A DNA stretch of 64,000 nucleotides, from positions 3,992,517 to 4,056,516 of the forward strand of contig OY282432.1 in assembly GCA_958295985.1 (NCBI GenBank), in the 5' to 3' direction. Positions 35,930 to 43,374 of this stretch are shown in pieces. Within the stretch, counting starts at the first letter, position 1. The number at the start of each line of letters is the position of its first letter. Under the pieces are notes generated by a model. It had not been told where the DNA came from. It saw only the letters and a program-made list of their open reading frames with translations, and searched no databases. The DNA is from an uncultured Candidatus Binatia bacterium (GTDB lineage: Bacteria > Desulfobacterota > Binatia > UBA9968 > JAJDTQ01). Both the position numbers and the translations under genes were made by a program.

Positions 35930-37045
35930 GTGACGCAAAGAACCCTGTTGCACACAGAAACCTTCCATGAAACAGCCTTGGGACGGATCATCCACGGCGA
36001 CAGCATCGACGTGCTCGCGACCTATCCGAACAGTTCGGTAGACTTGATCATGACGAGCCCACCCTTCGGGCTGGTCCGCAAGAAGGACTATGGCAACGTC
36101 GAGGCCAACGAGTATGTCGATTGGTTCAAGCCTTTCGCCGCTGAGTTTCACCGTGTCCTCAAGAACAGCGGCAGCCTGGTCATCGATATCGGCGGGTCAT
36201 GGAACAAAGGCTACCCCACCCGCAGCCTCTATCATTTCAAACTTCTGATCATGCTATGCGAAGAATTCGGGTTTCACCTGGCACAAGATTTCTATTGGTG
36301 GAATCCGTCAAAACTTCCAACACCTGCCGAGTGGGTCACGGTGCGCCGGATTCGGGTCAAGGACGCCGTCAACACCGTGTGGTGGCTATCCAGGACGCCT
36401 TGGCCAAAGGCAAGTAACCGTCGGGTTCTACAGCCTTACAGCCCGAGTATGCAGGAACTGTTGTCCAAAGGTTACAAGGCCAAGAGGCGCCCCTCCGGCC
36501 ATGACATCAGTGAAAAGTTCGGCGTCGACAACGGCGCGGCGATCCCGCCCAACCTCATCGCGATTCCCAATACGGAGAGCAACAGTTTCTATCTGCGCTA
36601 CTGCGAGGAAAAGGGCTTCAAGCCGCATCCCGCCCGCTATCCGGCTGAGTTGCCTGAGTACTTCATCCGCATGCTGACCGAACCCGACGATTCTGTGGTT
36701 GATCCCTTCGCCGGGAGTTGCGTGACGGGTGAAGTTTGCGAGCGCACCGGACGCCGTTGGACCTGCATTGAGCTTTTGCGAACCTATTGCGAGGCGGCCC
36801 TTGGCCGTTTTGTCCGTGACCCGCAGAAGACGGCCAAGCCTGTAGCCGACCCGAACAGCCCGTCCAACTACTACCGCTTGGCCCGGCCGGGCATCTTGTG
36901 GAACGGGGACCACGGCGAACCCCTTTCCAAGGACGGCGGCGAGAAACGGCGACTCAAACCGAAAGCGAAGGACCGCGATGCAATCAATGCCTCCGTCGGG
37001 CATCTGCGCAATTGTAGGGATTTTTCCGATCTGGAGGTGGAGTAA
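35930..37045 (+). CDS. Site-specific DNA methyltransferase, beta class (probably N4-cytosine)
   Basis: 371 residues from a GTG with GGGAG seven bases upstream. Motif IV TSPPF (42-46) comes before motif I VVDPFAGSCVTG (about 256-267), which is the beta-class order; the Ser-Pro-Pro-Phe form favours m4C over m6A. A target-recognition region lies between (WWNPSKLPTPAEWVTVRRI). The SAM loop reads GSC where most enzymes have GSG, a minor change. Third gene of an RHH-endonuclease-methylase operon; the methylase comes last, so control of the nuclease on entry to a new host would matter. Recognition site unknown. Confidence 0.92.
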   Translation: MTQRTLLHTETFHETALGRIIHGDSIDVLATYPNSSVDLIMTSPPFGLVRKKDYGNVEANEYVDWFKPFAAEFHRVLKNSGSLVIDIGGSWNKGYPTRSLYHFKLLIMLCEEFGFHLAQDFYWWNPSKLPTPAEWVTVRRIRVKDAVNTVWWLSRTPWPKASNRRVLQPYSPSMQELLSKGYKAKRRPSGHDISEKFGVDNGAAIPPNLIAIPNTESNSFYLRYCEEKGFKPHPARYPAELPEYFIRMLTEPDDSVVDPFAGSCVTGEVCERTGRRWTCIELLRTYCEAALGRFVRDPQKTAKPVADPNSPSNYYRLARPGILWNGDHGEPLSKDGGEKRRLKPKAKDRDAINASVGHLRNCRDFSDLEVE

Positions 37046-37099
37046 TGGCCGGATGAAGATAATCGTCAAACCAGAGACATTGACGCTATCACATTGACG

Positions 37100-38266
37100 C
37101 TATCGCTGGCCGAAGCTCTCCTCCCATACCATCCCGACGGCCTTTGCATAGGGGAGCACGGTGACATCGCCCACCTTGAGGACCCTGCTGCCACGATAGA
37201 CGCCGTAGGCATGCTGGATGTCGCCGGACTGCATCAGGACGTTCAACCCTTTGTTGAAACTCTCCTTCCAGGCAATGGACGACTTTATCTCGAAGCCCAC
37301 CGCCTGCTTTCCCCTTTTCCAGACGAGGTCCACCTCGTTGCCGGATTCCGTGCGCCAGTAGAAGAACTGTCCACCATGAGACCGCCAGTCGTTGAGCGCC
37401 CGGAACTCGTTGAGAATAAAGGTTTCGAACAGAGCGCCCGTTTCGGACGCCGAGGGCTTGTCCCGGTGCAGACCCAACAGGGCGCGCTGCACGCCGCAGT
37501 CGAACAGGTAGAACTTGGGATGGGCGGTCTCCTTGACCTTGGCCCGGTTGCGGTAGGCCGGCAGGTACCAGCCCAGCAACGTGTCTTCCAATATGCTGAA
37601 ATACCCCTGGACGGTGGACCGGGCGACGCCTACCTCCCGGGCGATGTTGGCGATGTTCAGTATCTGCCCGCTCATCAGGCCGGTGACGGCCAGAAACCGA
37701 TAGAAACTGTCCAGGTTTCTGACCAGGGCCTCCTGCTGAATCTCCTCCTTCAGGTAGGTCTCGACGTAGGCGTCCAGAAAGTCGATCTTCTCGGCCGGGG
37801 TGGCCGACGTGACGCTCAACGGCAATTGCCCGAAACGCAACGCTTCCTGCAAGCTGAAATCCTCGCCCACCTCGAGCAGGCTCAGGGGAAACATCCTCTT
37901 CAAGAGGGCGCGTCCGGCCAGCATGTTGGCCTGGGACCGCTTGAGCTTTCGGGCGCTCGAACCTGACAGTGCAAACCGACAGGCGTACCGGTCGTCGAAC
38001 AACAGGGCGTGCACCTCGTCCAGCAGTTCAGGAAGTTTCTGCACCTCGTCGATCACGACCCAGGCCGGCCTGTTTCCCAGCACCGCCACTTCCTGCGCGA
38101 GAAGGGACGGGTCTCGCTTGTACCGCAGGTATTCGCCGGACTTGAGCAAGTTGATGCTCAAGTCCGCATGGCCGAGGCGCTGTTCCAGCCACACGGATTT
38201 TCCCGTGCCTCGCGGACCGAACAGAAAGAAACTCTTGTCGGGGAGGTCGAGCCTTCGAGGATACAT
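37100..38266 (-). CDS. AAA ATPase with C-terminal DUF4143 domain (second of two)
   Basis: 388 residues, same architecture as 26768-27925: Walker A GPRGTGKS (17-24), Walker B WVVIDEVQ with Asp73/Glu74, FALSGSSARKLKRSQANMLAG, an HTH-like ILNIANIAREVGVARSTVQGY and a C-terminal ESGNEVDLVWKRG...VGFEIKSS nuclease-like core. The two proteins are clearly related but far from identical, so they are separate acquisitions rather than a recent duplication. Convergent with the methyltransferase gene. A 29-bp inverted repeat stands 9 bases before its start. Confidence 0.92.
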   Translation of the reverse strand: MYPRRLDLPDKSFFLFGPRGTGKSVWLEQRLGHADLSINLLKSGEYLRYKRDPSLLAQEVAVLGNRPAWVVIDEVQKLPELLDEVHALLFDDRYACRFALSGSSARKLKRSQANMLAGRALLKRMFPLSLLEVGEDFSLQEALRFGQLPLSVTSATPAEKIDFLDAYVETYLKEEIQQEALVRNLDSFYRFLAVTGLMSGQILNIANIAREVGVARSTVQGYFSILEDTLLGWYLPAYRNRAKVKETAHPKFYLFDCGVQRALLGLHRDKPSASETGALFETFILNEFRALNDWRSHGGQFFYWRTESGNEVDLVWKRGKQAVGFEIKSSIAWKESFNKGLNVLMQSGDIQHAYGVYRGSRVLKVGDVTVLPYAKAVGMVWEESFGQR

Positions 38267-38275
38267 GTCGGCAGT

Positions 38276-38304
38276 TCCGTTAAATTTACCGTAAAAATAA
38301 CGGA
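38276..38304 (-). promoter_or_regulatory. Inverted-repeat operator, AAA/DUF4143 gene 2
   Basis: TCCGTTA (38276-38282) and TAACGGA (38298-38304) are perfect 7-base arms 15 bases apart, the same spacing as upstream of the other AAA/DUF4143 gene. The central part (tttaccgtaaa) is itself nearly symmetric. The site is AT-rich against GC-rich flanks. It lies 9 bases from the start codon, where a bound protein would block transcription or initiation. Confidence 0.65.
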
Positions 38305-38436
38305 GCTACCGACGATTGTCAATCACCCGTACAGACGCTTGACAGGGCTACCGGGAACGGCCTAGGATTCGGATGTTCCGGCGGAGACAGGACGTCCGAA
38401 CCTCGGGAGAGGCAATTTCCCATTGCGGAGGAGAAA

Positions 38437-39561
38437 ATGGCTAAGCAAGGCTTCAAGGCTATGGATTCCGATATGCACGTGTTCGAGCCTCACGACCTCT
38501 GGGAGCGTTATATCGACCCGGAGTTCAAGGACCGCGCCCCCAAGGGCTTGCAACGCGATTTCCGGGATCTGGGCGTCGAGCTGGACGGCAAGATCCTCCC
38601 CGTCCCGAGGCGGCCGGAGAACCCGAACCTGAGGAACTACCGCCTGGCCACGCTCAAGGAGAAATACAGCGACGTGGCCGAGCGCAACTTCGACGGCGTC
38701 AGTCAGGTCATGGCCATGGAAAAGGAGGGGCTCGACCTGGCCTTTCTCTTTCCCACGCGCGGGCTGTTCGTGCTCGGCATCGACGGTCTCGACCCCGAGC
38801 TGGCCGCGGCCATATCCCGGGCCTACAACGACTGGCTGTACGACTTTGCGCAGGCCGCGCCGGAGCAAATGCTCTGCGTCGCCATGGTGCCGCCTCAAAA
38901 CGTGGAGGCGGCGGTGGCGGAAACGAAGCGCACGGTGAAGGAAAAGGGGTTCCGGGGCATCTTCATGCGCCCCAACCAGACCAACGGGCTGTGCTGGAGC
39001 GACCCTTATTACGATCCCCTCTGGGACGTGTGCCAGAGCCTGAACGTGCCGGTGGGCTTCCACGAAGCGGGCCGCGTCTATCAGCCGCAACCCGCCATCT
39101 CCCAGTTCATCCCGACCTTCTCCATGTTCAACACCCTGAGCTTCCCGATGGCCAACATGTTCGCCTGTTCGGACATGATCTACGGCGGCGTGATGGAGCG
39201 CTTCCCCAAGCTGCGCGTGGCCTTTCTGGAGGGGAACTGCTCCTGGCTGCCCTGGCTCCTGTGGCGCATGGGCGACTACATGGAGTCGGTGGGCAAGGCG
39301 GAGTATCCGGACCTCAAGCTCGAGCCGCTGGAATATTTCCAGCGCCAGTGTTTCGGCGCCGTGGAATGCGACGAGATCACCGCCAAGCATATGCCCGAGT
39401 ACGGCCTGGAGGACAACCTCGTCTTCTCCACCGACTATCCGCACCTGGACGTCAAGTATCCCCACTCGCTGGATTCCTTCCTGGAGATGCCGTTCTCCGA
39501 CGAATCCAAGCGGAAGTACCTCTGGGACAACTGCGCCAGGCTGTACAATCTCGGTCAGTAA
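38437..39561 (+). CDS. PF04909 amidohydrolase
   Basis: 374 residues, metal-dependent TIM-barrel hydrolase/decarboxylase of the amidohydrolase-2 family. Metal ligands expected at DSDMHVFEPH (D-x-H-like, residues 10-19), the barrel His in VPVGFHEAGR, and the Asp in FSTDYPHLD near the C-terminus. The family includes ACMSD-like decarboxylases and many uncharacterised soil-bacterial paralogues; the substrate is unknown. GGAGGAG gives a strong ribosome binding site. Begins the plus-strand run amidohydrolase-GH84-senA-senB. Another family member is at 49750-50781. Confidence 0.88.
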   Translation: MAKQGFKAMDSDMHVFEPHDLWERYIDPEFKDRAPKGLQRDFRDLGVELDGKILPVPRRPENPNLRNYRLATLKEKYSDVAERNFDGVSQVMAMEKEGLDLAFLFPTRGLFVLGIDGLDPELAAAISRAYNDWLYDFAQAAPEQMLCVAMVPPQNVEAAVAETKRTVKEKGFRGIFMRPNQTNGLCWSDPYYDPLWDVCQSLNVPVGFHEAGRVYQPQPAISQFIPTFSMFNTLSFPMANMFACSDMIYGGVMERFPKLRVAFLEGNCSWLPWLLWRMGDYMESVGKAEYPDLKLEPLEYFQRQCFGAVECDEITAKHMPEYGLEDNLVFSTDYPHLDVKYPHSLDSFLEMPFSDESKRKYLWDNCARLYNLGQ

Positions 39562-39575
39562 ACAGCCCGGCCTCC

Positions 39576-40700
39576 ATGCGGACTTTCGAGCGGCGGGGGA
39601 TCGTCGAGGGTTTCTTCGGTCCCCCGTGGAGCATGGTCCACCGTGCGGCCGTGTTCGCGTTCGGCGCCATGCGCGGCATGAATACCTACCTCTACGCGCC
39701 CAAGGACGACCCCTACCACCGCGAGCGCTGGCAACTGCCCTACCCCGAGCCGGAGTGGCGCGAGCTCTGCCGGCTCATCGACGCGGCCCAAGGGCACGAT
39801 ATCGACTTCGTCTACGGCTTTCACCCCGGCAAGGATCTCTGCTTTGCCGCCGCGGAACCGGTGCGGGTCCTGCTCGACAAGGCCGCACGGCTTCACGACC
39901 GGGGCGTCCGTACCTTCGCCGTGCTGTTCGACGATATCCCCTCCCGACTCACGGACGCCGGCGACATGAGGCAATTCGACGGCAGCCTGGCCAAGGCGGA
40001 ATCCCTCTGGCTCGAGGCCGTGCTGGAACGGCAGCCGGCCCATTGGGACGTGGAGTGGTGGTTCTGTCCCTCGTACTATACCGACGACCCGCTGCTGGCC
40101 AAGACCTTCGGCGACTTCGAGCCGGAGTTCCCGGAGACCGTCGGACGGTACCTGCCACCGTCCGTGGGCTGCTTCTGGACCGGGCCCAAGGTGGTGCCCG
40201 AGAGCATCACCCTGGCCCACATGGCGGAGGCCGGCGAAAGGATGGGGCACCCACTGCTCCTCTGGGACAACTACCCGGTCAACGACCTCACCATGCAGGA
40301 CGAATTGCACATCGGACCCCTCACCGGCCGGGACCCGCGGCTGCCGGAGCGGGTCCACGCGCACCTGGTCAACCCGCTGCTGCAGGAGGAGCTCAGCTTC
40401 ATTCCCCTGGCCACCTGCTTCGACTATGCGCGAGACCCGTCGGCATACGACCCGGAGGCGAGCTGGGAGGAAATCGTGACCGAGCGCTTCGGCGCCGCCT
40501 ACCTCGACCACTGGCGCGCTCTCAGGCGATTCTGCGAAAAGGACGCGGACGCCGCGGCGCCGGCGACGCTTTCGGAACCGGAGCGCACCGCGCTCGAAGC
40601 GGCGCACGCCTACCTGCTGGCGCACCGGGGCGAACGGTGGCGCCGGGAATTCGCCCCGTGGCAGACCAGGCTGGAGCTCCTGCTCCGGGGAGAGCCATGA
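39576..40700 (+). CDS. GH84 beta-N-acetylglucosaminidase (O-GlcNAcase/hyaluronidase-like)
   Basis: 374 residues, no signal peptide, so probably cytoplasmic. GH84 signatures: RRGIVEGFFGPPWS at the N-terminus, NTYLYAPKDDPYHRERW, the adjacent catalytic acids in VLFDDIPSR (Asp119, Asp120), WTGPKVVPESI and LLWDNYPVND. GH84 enzymes use the substrate acetamido group in catalysis and remove beta-GlcNAc from proteins or glycans. The gene lies 14 bases after the amidohydrolase and 86 before the EgtB-family gene and senB. As SenB makes a beta-GlcNAc selenosugar, a role in processing that or a related Se/S-glycoside is an attractive inference. Confidence 0.9.
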   Translation: MRTFERRGIVEGFFGPPWSMVHRAAVFAFGAMRGMNTYLYAPKDDPYHRERWQLPYPEPEWRELCRLIDAAQGHDIDFVYGFHPGKDLCFAAAEPVRVLLDKAARLHDRGVRTFAVLFDDIPSRLTDAGDMRQFDGSLAKAESLWLEAVLERQPAHWDVEWWFCPSYYTDDPLLAKTFGDFEPEFPETVGRYLPPSVGCFWTGPKVVPESITLAHMAEAGERMGHPLLLWDNYPVNDLTMQDELHIGPLTGRDPRLPERVHAHLVNPLLQEELSFIPLATCFDYARDPSAYDPEASWEEIVTERFGAAYLDHWRALRRFCEKDADAAAPATLSEPERTALEAAHAYLLAHRGERWRREFAPWQTRLELLLRGEP

Positions 40701-40786
40701 CGGGACGCCGCGGCGCCGCCGGAGGGGCCGCTCGTGGATACCGGGCGACCGCCGGGCCTGGGTCCCGGCACCCCATGGAGGAAGGA

Positions 40787-42097
40787 ATGCCGTCGGCCGG
40801 TAACCTGCTGGACACCCTGCACGAGGTGCGGTCCCGAACCCTCGCCCTGGTCGAGGACCTCACGGACGAACAGCTCATCGGTCCCAACCTCCAAATCGTC
40901 AATCCTCCGCTCTGGGAGATCGGCCACATCGCCTGGTTCCACGAACGATGGATGCTCCGGCATCTGCGCGGCCACGACGCCATCCTTCCGCAAGGCGACG
41001 CCCTCTACAATTCGGCAACCGTCCCCCACGACACCCGGTGGGATCTGGCGCTGCCGTCGAGAGAAGAGACCCTCGACTACATGGCGCGTGTTATCGAGCG
41101 CATCTCGGAAGGACTGCCCGGCCGCGGGCCCGGCCCGGAGGAAACCTACTTCCACCAACTGGGCATCCTGCACGAAGACATGCACGCGGAGGCATTGACC
41201 TACACGCGCCAGACCCTGGCGTACCCCAGGCCCTCGTTCCTCCCCCGCGGGCCGGCGTTGCCCGGCGCCCCCCACCCGGGCGACGTGGAAGTTCCCGGCG
41301 GCGAGTTCATGCTCGGGGCAAGCCCGGACTCGGCCTTCGTCTTCGACAACGAGAAATGGGGGCATCCGGTGACCGTGGCGCCCTACCGTATCGCCCGGGC
41401 GCCGGTGACCAACGCGGAGTTCGCGGAGTTCGTGGACGACCGCGGCTATGAGGACCCGCGGTGGTGGAGCGCCGCGGGCCGGAAGTGGCGCCGGACCGAA
41501 TGCGGACTGCATCCCGTGTACTGGCGGCGGGAGCCGTCCGGAGGTTGGCTGGAGCGGACCTTCGACCGATGGCTGCCGCTGCGGGCGCACCTCCCCGTGA
41601 TCCACGTCAACTGGTACGAAGCCGAGGCCTACTGCAACTGGGCCGGCCGGCGGTTGCCCACCGAGGCCGAGTGGGAGATGGCCGCGGCCGTGGACCCCGC
41701 GGACGGAGCGGGCCCGGAAGCGGCCAAGCGCGATTTCCCGTGGGGCGACGCGCCCCCCGACCCGGAACACGGCAACCTCGACTGGGCCGCGGGCGGCCGG
41801 GCGCCCGTGGACGCGCTTTCGGCCGGCGACAGCGCAGTGGGCTGCCGGCAGATGATCGGCAACGTGTGGGAGTGGACGGCCGACGTCTTCAACCCCTACC
41901 CCGGCTTCGTCCGGGACCCCTACAAGGAGTATTCCGAGCCCTGGTTCGGAGACCACCGCGTGCTGCGCGGCGGTTGCTGGACCACCCGCTCGCACCTCAT
42001 CCGCAACACGTGGCGCAACTTCTACAAACCGGACCGGCGGGACGTCCTCGCGGGCTTCCGCACCTGCGCACGGGAAGGACCGGAAGGTCGCGAGTGA
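40787..42097 (+). CDS. senA: EgtB-family synthase, probable selenoneine synthase SenA
   Basis: 436 residues: DinB-like helical domain (about 8-165) fused to a formylglycine-generating-enzyme-type domain. The non-haem iron ligands are recognisable: the His in GHIAWFHE and the HX3HXE motif LHEDMHAE (His129, His133, Glu135). The FGE part has VPGGEFMLGA, APVTNAEFAEFV, RLPTEAEWEMAAA, GNVWEWTADVF and RVLRGGCWTT. EgtB joins hercynine to gamma-Glu-Cys or Cys; SenA joins hercynine to the selenosugar. The senB gene 15 bases downstream favours SenA, but sequence motifs alone do not exclude EgtB. GGAGGAAGGA precedes the chosen second ATG. Confidence 0.85.
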   Translation: MPSAGNLLDTLHEVRSRTLALVEDLTDEQLIGPNLQIVNPPLWEIGHIAWFHERWMLRHLRGHDAILPQGDALYNSATVPHDTRWDLALPSREETLDYMARVIERISEGLPGRGPGPEETYFHQLGILHEDMHAEALTYTRQTLAYPRPSFLPRGPALPGAPHPGDVEVPGGEFMLGASPDSAFVFDNEKWGHPVTVAPYRIARAPVTNAEFAEFVDDRGYEDPRWWSAAGRKWRRTECGLHPVYWRREPSGGWLERTFDRWLPLRAHLPVIHVNWYEAEAYCNWAGRRLPTEAEWEMAAAVDPADGAGPEAAKRDFPWGDAPPDPEHGNLDWAAGGRAPVDALSAGDSAVGCRQMIGNVWEWTADVFNPYPGFVRDPYKEYSEPWFGDHRVLRGGCWTTRSHLIRNTWRNFYKPDRRDVLAGFRTCAREGPEGRE

Positions 42098-42112
42098 AAC
42101 GACGGCGCACGA

Positions 42113-43144
42113 GTGAAGGAACCGGCGGTGGCCGGCGCCGGCAAGGGAAGGACCGCGGAATTGGCAAACGACTCGGTTGAACGCACGGTCACGATCGCCC
42201 TGGTCACCCCCGCGGGACCCACCCGGCGCACGGGCAACCGCATCTCGGGCGGCCGGTGGGCGCGGATCCTCAGGGCAGCAGGGCATCGGGTCAGGGCCCT
42301 GGACCGCTACGACCGTGAACCCGGCGACCTGCTCATCGCGCTGCACGCCCGCCGCAGCCACGAATCCATTCGGCGGTTCAGCCAACTTCACCCCCACAAG
42401 CCGCTCATCGTCGTGCTGACCGGGACGGACCTGTACCACGACATCCACGTCAACGAGGAGGCTCGGGAATCCCTCCGGCTGGCGAGCTGCCTGGTGGTGT
42501 TGCAGCGGCAGGGGCTCCGGGAGCTGTCCCGCTCGCTCCGCGGGAAGACCCGGATCATCTATCAATCGGCGTCGTCCTGCCTCGGTCGCCCCGGAGACCG
42601 GAGCCGGGCCTTCACCGTATCGGTGGTAGGCCACATGCGGACCGAGAAGGACCCGTTCCGCACCGCCATGGCGGTGCGCGGGTTGCCGCCCTCGTCGCGG
42701 ATCCGGATGCTGCACGTCGGCGCCGCCCTGAGCGAAGACATGGCGCAGCGCGCGCGGCGGGAGGCAGAACGGAACCCGCGTTACCGTTGGCTGGGGGAAC
42801 TGCCGCGCTGGAAGGCGCGGCAGATGCTCGCACGCAGCCACCTCCTGTCCATCACCTCGCGCATGGAGGGCAGCTCCAACGTCCTGTGCGAGGCCCTGGC
42901 CTCCGGGGTTCCGGTAGCGGCCTCGAAGATCCCGGGGCTGATGGGTACCCTGGGCGATGACTATCCGGGATACTTCGAGCTCGGAGACACCCGGGGGCTG
43001 CGGCGGCTGTTGCTCAGGGCCGAAGGCGACCCGGAGTTCTACCGGAGTCTGGCGCGGCACTGCGCCAAGGCGGCGCCGCTGGTGCGCCCCGAGCGCGAGG
43101 TCCATGCCTGGCGGCAACTGGTGCGCGAGGCCACCGCGGGCTGA
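42113..43144 (+). CDS. senB: Selenosugar synthase SenB (TIGR04348 glycosyltransferase family)
   Basis: 343 residues, GT4-like two-domain glycosyltransferase fold. Family-typical blocks: IALVTPAGPTRRTGNRISG, LLIALHARRSHESI, VVLTGTDLYHDIHVNEEA, VVLQRQGLRELSRSL, IIYQSA, VVGHMRTEKDPFRTAMA, NPRYRWLGELPRWKARQML, SRMEGSSNVLCEAL, VPVAASKIPG and DDYPGYFELGDT. Characterised SenB makes 1-seleno-GlcNAc from UDP-GlcNAc and selenophosphate. The GTG start at 42113 is uncertain; a TTG at 42161 has a better purine run (AAGGGAAGG). Selenophosphate synthetase (senC/selD) is not in the window. Confidence 0.9.
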   Translation: MKEPAVAGAGKGRTAELANDSVERTVTIALVTPAGPTRRTGNRISGGRWARILRAAGHRVRALDRYDREPGDLLIALHARRSHESIRRFSQLHPHKPLIVVLTGTDLYHDIHVNEEARESLRLASCLVVLQRQGLRELSRSLRGKTRIIYQSASSCLGRPGDRSRAFTVSVVGHMRTEKDPFRTAMAVRGLPPSSRIRMLHVGAALSEDMAQRARREAERNPRYRWLGELPRWKARQMLARSHLLSITSRMEGSSNVLCEALASGVPVAASKIPGLMGTLGDDYPGYFELGDTRGLRRLLLRAEGDPEFYRSLARHCAKAAPLVRPEREVHAWRQLVREATAG

Positions 43145-43161
43145 CTTCACGAAGGCCGCGC

Positions 43162-43374
43162 ATGCACGTCGGACCGGCACGGACCACGGATGACGGGTTC
43201 GGCGGGTTCTCTGCCGTGACGGAGCCCGGGACGGCGCGGCGCTTCTACTTCGACGGCAACGTCCACGACGCCCGGCCCCCCGTGCCCGAGCGGTACAAGG
43301 TCCCGGATTTCGGCAGGCCCGAGCGGCGTCGGCGCACGGTCGGGATCGTCACCTTCACGTGGCAGCGGGACTAG
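43162..43374 (+). CDS. Small hypothetical protein after senB
   Basis: 70 codons, starting 17 bases after the senB stop in the same direction; GAAGG lies 8-12 bases ahead. The product is Arg/Pro-rich with a YKVPDFGRPERRRRTVG stretch and no recognisable domain, membrane segment or signal. Its stop codon and that of the converging lysJ use the same palindromic CTAG (43371-43374). Coding status is uncertain; it may simply be an open tail of the transcript. Confidence 0.35.
   Translation: MHVGPARTTDDGFGGFSAVTEPGTARRFYFDGNVHDARPPVPERYKVPDFGRPERRRRTVGIVTFTWQRD

Noticed and set aside
40610..43180. Long open frame of over 850 codons on the minus strand opposite senA and senB
   Set aside because: It lies fully antisense to two recognisable enzymes, is Arg/Pro/Gly/Ala-rich with no domain, and reflects the high GC codon pattern.
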